Below, in pieces: positions 56,400 through 64,000 of a stretch of DNA of 64,000 bases. The position numbers and the translations under genes were made by a program. This DNA is from Dactylellina haptotyla (lineage: Eukaryota > Ascomycota > Orbiliomycetes > Orbiliales > Orbiliaceae), in NCBI GenBank assembly GCA_031310005.1, contig CM062382.1, positions 124,001 to 188,000 on the forward strand, in the 5' to 3' direction. Positions within the stretch are counted from its first letter, which is position 1. The number at the start of each line of letters is the position of its first letter. Under the pieces are notes generated by a model. The model was not told the DNA's origin. It saw only the letters and a program-made list of their open reading frames with translations, and did no database searches.

Positions 56400-59099
56400 A
56401 TGCCGGTGTAAGCTCTTTGCTAGTATATCTCTGTGAACTTTTAGGGTATTGACCTTTTGTAATAGCAGCAGCCAAGCTTGTTGGAGGTATCGGGACGGAT
56501 ACTGCCCTATCGGAAACTCTTGCATCTACAGACATGAGACTGGAATCACGGTCCAGCAAAAGTAAGTCATCCTCATACCATTGCCAATTGCCAAACTTTG
56601 GAGTCTCCAGTAACTTACATTGTCATCCCTGTTTCTCAAATAGAAGTATTTGCCGATCCAAGTACGCAAGCGATTGTGCTGGAGGCCGATACTGTGGCCA
56701 GAATCACAAAAAAGTTTCTCTTGATATGATCTCTGCCGAGCTAGATCTTTGGCAAAAGCTCGGCGAGTCCCATAGAGCAATTAGCCCCCAATTGTTGAAG
56801 AGCTGGCTGTATGACACAGTTGCCTACTTCGTGGATGGTGATGACTCTGTTCGCCTGCATTTACTAAGTGGCCTTTCATCCGGTCGACCGCTGGAACACC
56901 TGAAGGCGTGTCTGAATCCTGGTTTTCTGTTTCAGAGGCATGCGCCTCGGATCAACTTTCCAGACCACGTCTTGCCAATCCTCAAGATTGTATCTGATCC
57001 AATCATTCGACTCTGCCCTAACATGCTCTCTTGTTTGAAGAGAATTCACGCAGTATTCCTTGAACCGTCGAACCGCGTCTGGTGGCGACAAGTCATGAAC
57101 AAAATAGAAGCAGATATGCAAATTCGGCCATTTACTGTCGGGCCGGCCATGAGTGGCATAATCCTCATCTTCATTAACCATATTGGATTTGACCCCAGAA
57201 ACGCTGAGAATGTTATCATTCTTGATTCCCTTCCTCGACTCAAATTACTATTAGAAACACTGAAAGACCGAGAAACTGGAGGCATGGTATCTCCGAAGCT
57301 CATTGACTCACTCAAAGCTCTAGAAAAAGCCGTTCTACGGCAGTCCCCACCCTTACAGAATCGCGCCCAAACTACCCGAAGAGGTGCGCAACCTGCCGTT
57401 TTGCAGATGGTGCACTCAGTTGTCGAGAAGAGTATTGATGAGGCAAGTGGTAGAGTTCGAGCGTTTCAGCTCAGTCAACACCATGAGGTTATTCAATATT
57501 TAGAAAGAATTGATCTTGAGATTGAGCGGGGGGATCTTGTGTCTGAGATCGGACTAATGGACCGAAATGAGACGAAGAACCAAGAGGGTCTGACAGACTT
57601 TGGCTATCAGAAGGAGTAAGTTATTTAGAAACCTTACCACTTCCATAAAAATATTGTGGAAAGAAAGAATGCGGATACTTACGTTCGATTAGGATTCGAG
57701 ATATCCCGTACGCGCCTACCGAGCTTGGAAACGAAGTCCAAGCAATGAACCAATATGGGATATTTAATGACAAACCGCAGCTCAGTAAGCTTGAGATCAA
57801 GGCCGTGTCTTATAATTCGGCACAATCAGGTTTTGAGATTTCTAACGTGGAGCTAGGCCGCTCTCAAAGAATGAATTTTGTTGATGGAGAGGGCGAGTGG
57901 CTCTTTGAGAGGTGGAAGGATGTTGCCAAAAGTCCCAGACCACTCAATTTCGACTGGGGTAAGGCAGTTAATGAGTATTCTATGAAAAGCTTCTTGGAGA
58001 ATACCTTGGCTTTATTTCAATCAGCCACGACCGAGACACGTCTTCTGTTCTTATCTGAATACTTACTGAAGACCCCCTACGTCATCAGATTCTGGGAATG
58101 CCTGAAAGTGAAACTACCCACAGACTCTATTAACCACCCCTCACCAAGACTCAGAGACCACGTCTATCCTACTCTGTACATCCTATCACACGATGAAGTG
58201 ATTAAAAATAGCGAATTTAAAGGGGTGCGAGGAGATATGCTGGAGAAATTCGCTTTTGTCCCTGACTTTCTGTACGGAATATCCGGGAACATTCGTTTGC
58301 AGATCAAGAACAGATCCTGCAAACTCGAAATTATTGAATTTTGCGTCAATAGCGTCACTAATATCCTTGATGGAGTTTTCCGCCTTGTCGACTGGAAAAA
58401 TATATCTCCCGAATTTCGGTATGAAGCGAGGATGTTCGTCGATGTTGCTTCGGACATGTCATCGGCTAGCCAAAATATCGACATTCAAACTCTGAAAGCT
58501 GTTAAAGGGAGTATCTGCGAACATAAAAAGAAGTTCCCATATCCCCAGCCTTTCCGTGGGTGTATTAGTCGTCAAAACGATGATGACCCTGCTATGGGAG
58601 TCGATTACTCACCAATGGATATTGATATGAGCTCAACGACAAGAGACAAGGAAGCGAAAATCTTGGAACAACTGAAGGAAGGGGAGCTTACGCGTAGTCT
58701 AGATGACTTTCTCGATTGCAAAGCTGCGGGTTCGGTACAAACTATGAATCGACCGCAACGCAGCTTGGTAGGAAGGAGAGGAAGGGAGTATGAGGACGGC
58801 TGGAACGATGGGAAGCCTATCATCCATCGAACTGAATGCCGTCCTGAACCGAAGTCTACAGCCGATAGAGGAGCCGTGAAGAATGGTGACCAAAAGGCGA
58901 TCCCCAAGCTCGTACGATTCGAGTCTGATGTCTCTGTGGAGCAAGCCAGGGAAACTGAAAGAGGGCTTGGACCAAATATCAAGTAAGTATGAATTTATCC
59001 CTCGATTTCAATTTTCTCGAGTCTCTCAAGACATACCTTATAACTCCCCATCCTGTCCTCGTTACTACCCTCCTCAATCGTAGTGGGGTGATCCTATGA
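56400..59099 (+). CDS. CCCH zinc-finger protein with long helical region (ZNFX1/Hrr1-like N-terminus)
   Basis: Model 56400–56407, 56466–56561, 56644–57615, 57693–58982, then either a short last exon ending at 59099 or a join to 59589. Two CCCH fingers of exact C-X7-C-X5-C-X3-H spacing stand at the N-terminus: CWRYRDGYCPIGNSCIYRH and CRSKYASDCAGGRYCGQNH. The first is seen only when the two upstream introns are removed. A long helical region follows (LLKSWLYDTVAYFVDGDD, IILIFINHIGFD, VLQMVHSVVEKS). After exon 4 begins, RDIPYAPTELGNEVQAMN leads into a second helical half, then an acidic, charged tail. The order resembles the region in front of the helicase in NF-X1/ZNFX1-type proteins, but no helicase motif (Walker A, DEAD/DExx) is present. 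An RNA-binding role is inferred from the fingers. Confidence 0.65.
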
Positions 59100-59313
59100 A
59101 CTCGACGTTGGGGACTCCGACTGTCAAGAACAGTTTTGTCTTGCCTTTGTTGAAGGTTCGTTTGCTTGGTGGTTTAAAGAAGCTCGGTGACCGCCGAGTG
59201 ACCGTTTTTAATGTTCAAGAATTTATTGCATTTACTTCTCTTGTTTTACATCCATCATACCCACAACAGCCTACACACACTTCATTCCTACACAAGACAA
59301 GCTTTTCAAGACG

Positions 59314-60594
59314 ATGAAGATAGATGACGATGGAGCACCGATCCGACGATGGAACTATATGTGTTCCAACATACATCCTGGCAATACTGGGCCACTCGAA
59401 GGATCATGGCGTCGGCCTCATCCCCAATTGGTTGGATGGGTTGCCTCTCTGTTAGTCTTTTCGTTGCCCACTTACCTCAAACCTGCTTGCAAGCCATATC
59501 ACACTTTCTTTTGTCGAGTTCTCACCATTTAAAATCTCTTCATCATTACGAGCAAGGAATATGCTAACGGTTCATTTTGGTTGACTAGGAGCGAGGAAGG
59601 CAGTGGGTGCGCTGAGGGACCTCTAAAGGTAGAGGATCCCGAGGCCCTCGCCGGAGGACGACACCAGTCGAAAAGGTTGTCGTCCTCGAACGATTCCGAT
59701 TGGGGCACCATTTCGGATTCGAGCAGCGATGGAAGCAGCGGGGAGTCGAGCTGGAGGCCGCTTGTCGTGAAGACTAGCGGCAAATTCCCTACGGGGAAGG
59801 GCAAAGCGAGTGCCATATCTGCACTCTCTGCTCAAGATCACAAAAAAGAATCCGAGCTTTCGGATTCCCAGAAAAAATTCGAGCTCGGTCCACGACCAAG
59901 AGATAAAAGCTCGAGGGGATCCTATCCGTTCCAGCGTAGTCGCGAGCGTCCTTCAAATCAACTTGAGGATGCAATTCAAAAGGGTGATCGACTTCACGGG
60001 GACCAATTTGCAGCAGAGCCAATTACTTTTTCTACTACTCCAACTCCAAAGCTAAACCACGTCCAAGAAGAAAAGATGGAAGGTGTTTTGATGGAATGCA
60101 GCCAATCTCAAAAAACGGAAGGACATAAAAGGTTCTCACAGCAAGGAAAAGCTATCAGTCGGGATAGAGTCGAACATCAGAGTCTACGCGATCATTCTCG
60201 AGAGCATAATACGCAAGTCGGAGTCAGGACTCGACCATTCACATGGTCTGGCCGTCCACGTGAATTTCTCCCACCTCGTAGGTCCTCACGACTTGGAACT
60301 GAAGACGCTGCAGCCTTTAGGGAATACCTTGCGTGTGGCCACCCGCGCGGTAAGAACAGAGATGAGAAGCACTGCAATGAGCTGGTGACTAAAGTTACGC
60401 CGAACTGTGGTCATGAAGCTCTGGTGGAGTGTTCGGACAAGATGAACAATTGGCGTTGCTGGATCAGATGCGATGCGAAGCTTGGCTGCGGTCATGCTTG
60501 TAGTCGTCCATGCCATCACTGTTTGGTGGAGGTGAGGCTTTCAGGGGGAGCAATTTGGGAACATGAGATGTGTCGGACTTGCAATTCTACGTAA
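59314..60594 (+). CDS. NF-X1-like cysteine-rich protein, or C-terminal part of the preceding gene
   Basis: Model 59314–59450 plus 59589–60594 (GTTAGT…GACTAG) gives about 380 aa. The N-terminal part is Ser/acidic low complexity. The C-terminal ~90 residues hold NF-X1-like Cys/His: ACGHPRGKNRDEKHC, PNCGHEALVEC, RCWIRC, LGCGHACSRPCHHC, MCRTC. The donor at 58983 of the preceding gene has the same phase as the acceptor at 59588, so both loci could be one gene of about 1,120 codons with a 606-nt intron, or with a middle exon. That single-gene reading would match the domain order of the convergent gene at 61141. It ends 546 bp from the 3' end of that gene. Confidence 0.6.
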
Positions 60595-61140
60595 TCCTAC
60601 AGGGCAGGGTAGGACGGGATAAAGAAAGGCAGGGTAACTCGATTTTGATGTTTTAATTTTCTTTTATTGTTCTTTTGATGAACAAGCGTCATCCTCATTA
60701 TTCATAGATTCTTCCTTATTCCCTTTTGAGCAAAATGCTGGCGGCGGTTATTCAATTTTGCTGGCTTCCGCCTTTCATAGATCCTTTAGAGGCATACGGA
60801 ATATCCTCTTTTGCCCACTTTCCGAATTTATTCATGGCTCACACCTTATTTCCAATACTAGAAATCAATACTTAGATATAGAATGAATAAAAATACATTC
60901 AAGAAAATTTACAATTCCATTAAAAAAATGCTCTGAGAGTAGAGACGCGAGAAACCCGCATATGAGCTCGTAGAAGCCTACTATAAGTTAGCCAATCCGG
61001 AGAATCTAGTGTAGGTGTTCTTTTTAACTTAATTGAGTTTTCGAGCGAGATAATAGAGACTACGAAGCTACATTTACGATAACAGAAACGTCTAATGATC
61101 ATGATATTTGTATTCATCAACTAATTAACATTTTAGGGCA
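60595..61140. other. Convergent 3' spacer
   Basis: 546 bp between two tail-to-tail genes; presumably both 3' untranslated regions. AT-rich, no coding sequence. Confidence 0.5.
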
Positions 61141-63829
61141 CTAGACCCTGGCGCCACAAATTTCGCAGGCGAAGCCCGCGCGATAAATGTCGAAGTGACA
61201 TTTGACTTCAACGGCATGTGCGCACACAGGGTGCTGCTTCACGACTTTGGCGGCACACTTGTGGTAGCTCATCCCACCTTCCTCGTCCACCGCAATATTG
61301 CGGACGAAATGTCCACAATCAAGTCCCATAATGGGGACGATTCGCCGGCGAGTCGGGTTGGGAGGCTGTGGCTCGAGAGCTGGCCCCAAGTCTGGCATGT
61401 CCTCGAGCTCGTCGAGAACCGAGGGCTCATAGTCGCTCTCGGACTCTCGACGGGTTGGGCCCGCTATCGTTGGGAGGCTTGCCTCCGGGAGCTGGAGGGT
61501 GGGTTGGCCAGGGAGGTCCTCGAACGCCAAGTCGATTAAAAAGCCCGAGGAATCTTCCTCTGGAGTTGACGTAGCGATTGGGATGATCAATCCATCGAGG
61601 TCGATGAGGCTTTCGTTCGTATCCGAACCCTCGAACTCTTCTGCTAGCCCAAGCTCGTCAGTTTGATAAGTGGTGCTGGTGCCGGTGGCATAAGGAATCA
61701 GTGAAATAAGCCCAGGTTCTGGTTCTTCTACACCCAAAATATCAGAAGAAGCAGCGGAGTGTAGAAGTCCTCCTAGTATATTGTTCTCGTTGCTAGACTG
61801 AGAGGGAGCTGCATCGGCTATGGGGAATTTGAGATCTTCCATCCCGCCAAAGTCGTGCTGGGGAAGTGCCTGGGCAGGTTCCGAATATGGCGATAGTCCT
61901 GAAAATTGCGATACACAGTGATCATCTATCTGTATAAGCTCATAATTGACGTCCTGAATCTCGTCATGAACAGGAATCTCTTCTTTTTCCTGTTTAGGAG
62001 CAATTTCCAACTTGCTACGTTGTTTTTGAAGCTTGGCGTCTTTGAGTTGTTCAATGAGAGGTCTGTAGTGTTCACGAAAACTAATTGGAATATCGGTACC
62101 CTCGTTGATGCAGCGCTCGATAACTTTCCGATCTCTTCATATCATACACCCGAGTGTTAGATATATCAATACTGAACCACCGGAACAAGAGAAAAACTTA
62201 CCTAAGCTCTCGCATGTTTCCCGCTGCAGGAGTCAAGCTTATAGCATTCTTTTTGCCGTCACTGTTTGCAGCAGCTGCCATATTTGATATTCTTTCTCGT
62301 GCTGTTGCAAGATATTCATCTTCGTGTTGGAAACAGCACCACCGTGCGCCGAAGCTACATGCCTCGAGTTTACCCACAGGACATCTGATCATAAAAAAGG
62401 CTTTTGACAAATGAATTTTCAGATCACCGGTATACCGGAATCGTATTTCATCTTCACAGTTGAAAATTTTTGCCAATTCCTTTGCGTCTCTTCTGAGAAC
62501 CTCTCGGTCTTTCTCGTCACTGATGTTAAGCCGGGGTGTTAAGAAAAGTAGCCTGACAACTATCTCTTTGGTGTCACAGTTATCGTAAGCATTCTTGTTG
62601 AGCACGAGAAGAACACTCTTGAAGACTGATAATGAAAGTGGGACTGCCGTTTGAAAGCTGGCGTGGTCTCCGGTGTCAGAAAGATGGTGGAGGTTGGTTA
62701 AGAGTTTGCGCGTAAACTCTTTGAGTATGTTGAATTTCGGAAATAGTTTAAGAATGACTGTTTCTCGTACTTGGTGAACGGTGGTGCCAGCTAGGTTCGG
62801 CAACTGCTAGAATAACCGGAGTAGCGGCATCCCGTGGCTCATCCAAGAATACTCGAATGGAGAATCCGTATAGACCCAATCGCTTCGAATAACGGTTGAT
62901 AGGCCGGCGAGGATTGGATGGGATAGCAAGCCACTGATGGCTGCTTCGTACTTGACCTCAACAGAGGCGTCATAGAAAATGTCCAATGTTTCCTCGAGAA
63001 ACTCTTTCATCTCTGGCGGGGAGAAACGATGTGCGTTTTGACCCTTCCGTAGCCATTGTATGAGAATTGGTCGTGCTTCTAAAACGTCGGCGTCGTTGCT
63101 TTCATGCGAAGACATGGTTAGCATAAAGAAGAAGTAGAGGGCGGTGATTAAATCATAGCTTTGAGGGCTGAAGGTGTCGGGAGGATTGGGAGATGGAGGA
63201 GTCTTTAATATTCACCACAAATGTCATGGCAGGTTGCGCGAGTGCTACTTACGCAGAGCCGCCCGACTTCCGCTCAACACAAACAGTCACAGGCTTCTTC
63301 CCAGCACGCTGCAACGGGACTTGGTTTTCTTTATTTTCTGTTTCTCCGGCACTGGGGTCTATAGGGTGAATTTTCAGAATCGAGAACATTTTTTGTGAAT
63401 CTTAGATATCCACTTACTTGACGAATCCCGAGTGGTGGCCGTTTCCCCTGGAGAGCCACTCTGACTCTCCTTGGGAGAGGCAGACTGGGAAACCGGAACC
63501 CGGGGAGCAACCTTCGATGAGGTTCTTCAGCCATGGAATATAATTAGTTGGCCGTTGTCACGAATCATGGCTATTCTTCTATCTCGATACTCACCTTCCC
63601 TGGGTCCGTTTTGGGTTATCCTTCCTCTCAAACCCGGGGTATGTTTGAACCAGCAGTTCTGGCCGTAGTTGCAACTCCCTCGGAGCCAGTGGGTGCATTC
63701 CACCACTCTCCTTTTTGGAGTTACTGGCGGAGAAGCAACAGGGCCTTCTGGGATTCCGAAAAATGAACGAAGACCTGGGTCTTCCCTTAGGAGCGTTTGG
63801 AGAGTTTTTACCCTCCGTTCGTGTGTCAT
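61141..63829 (-). CDS. CCCH / NF-X1-like zinc-finger protein, convergent partner
   Basis: Model 63829–63591, 63524–63418, 63358–63253, 63158–62876, 62806–62202, 62134–61141; about 777 aa with phases kept. A CCCH finger stands at residues ~45–65 (CTHWLRGSCNYGQNCWFKH). A Ser/Thr-rich stretch, then helices (ARPILIQWLRKGQNAHR, LEETLDIFYDASVEVKYEA) follow. A second finger-like group reads CPVGKLEACSFGARWCCFQH. An acidic linker precedes the C-terminal MGLDCGHFVRN, CAAKVVKQHPVCAHAVEVKC, ACEICGARV. There is no helicase core. Intron 62807–62875 is a multiple of three, with donor GTCTAT and acceptor TTCTAG; if not spliced, the TAG at 62807–62809 would end the protein early. The acceptor at 63159 (AAAG) is weak. 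The 5' end may extend upstream (an exon with donor GTAAGG near 63894). Confidence 0.6.
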
Positions 63830-64000
63830 TTTTGTTGTCTGCTATGTCTTCTATCAGACCTACACGTTTGGTATTGGATTAAGAGAAATCCCTTACCTTG
63901 GACGTTGTCGATATATGTGGTGATATCGCCGCGGAGTAGTGTTAGTATTTTGAAAGTTGGTGAATAAGTAGTTTTGTTATCTGGTTTGGTTGGAACTGGG
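63830..64000. other. Window end, possible upstream exon of the minus-strand gene
   Basis: On the minus strand a GTAAGG donor near 63894 and a CATAG acceptor just before the ATG at 63829 could splice an upstream exon in phase (…ISTTSK then QTTKMTHERR). Whether the gene starts here or beyond the window cannot be decided. Confidence 0.25.

Noticed and set aside
1-64000. tRNA, rRNA, CRISPR and intact transposon
   Set aside because: B-box-like GGTTCGA strings (for example near 18503 and 48050) lack a matching A-box and cloverleaf. No spaced identical repeats suggest CRISPR, and no transposase, reverse transcriptase or long terminal repeats were seen.

Overview
The window looks like a nuclear segment of a filamentous ascomycete (Pezizomycotina; Leotiomycetes is only a guess). 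The reasons are short GT–AG introns of about 50–120 nt with GTAAGT/GTATGT donors, Zn2Cys6 regulators, an F-box/LRR protein, GPI-anchored and single-span wall proteins, a GH7 cellulase, a CE1 esterase with a fungal CBM1, and Cft2/CPSF100. Gene density is low: coding blocks are separated by 0.3–5 kb of AT-rich DNA in which I see no intact transposon, tRNA, rRNA or CRISPR array.

Layout. 1–1.6 kb: 3' part of a pepsin-fold protein with altered active-site motifs. 4.2–7.1 kb: large multi-span membrane protein. 7.4–11.1 kb, minus strand: HRI1-family protein, then a long Ser/Thr-rich GPI-anchored protein. 13.4–13.8 kb, minus: small secreted six-cysteine protein with a Kex2 site. 15.4–17.3 kb, minus: F-box/LRR protein. 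18.2–19.4 kb, minus: ToxD-like oxidoreductase. 20.3–22.3 kb, plus: Zn2Cys6 transcription factor with an 18-nt microexon. 23.1–23.4 kb, minus: lysine-rich small protein. 25.1–27.3 kb: secreted PI-PLC-X-like phosphodiesterase. 27.7–30.8 kb: CFT2. 31.0–32.5 kb, minus: subtilisin. 35.0–36.3 kb: GH7 endoglucanase. 36.6–36.9 kb, minus: small Cys-rich protein. 37.4–38.6 kb, minus: CE1 esterase–CBM1. 40.4–41.3 kb, minus: single-span surface protein. 42.5–43.2 and 48.5–49.3 kb, minus: two paralogues that each carry two tandem Zn2Cys6 clusters. 52.3–53.1 kb: surface protein. 53.3–54.7 kb, minus: zinc alcohol dehydrogenase. 56.4–60.6 kb (plus) and 61.1–63.8 kb (minus): two tail-to-tail loci with CCCH fingers, a long helical region and NF-X1-like cysteine-rich C-termini.

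Functionally, 31–39 kb holds secreted hydrolases (subtilisin, GH7, CE1–CBM1) that fit plant-wall breakdown, and several other genes encode surface or secreted proteins. The right third is rich in zinc-binding proteins. The two most unusual items are the double-Zn2Cys6 paralogues, in which both clusters are interrupted by a phase-0 intron exactly before the third cysteine, and the mirror-image CCCH/NF-X1-like pair, which resembles ZNFX1/Hrr1-type proteins but shows no helicase core. All exon models were read by eye from splice signals and frame continuity; none has transcript support.
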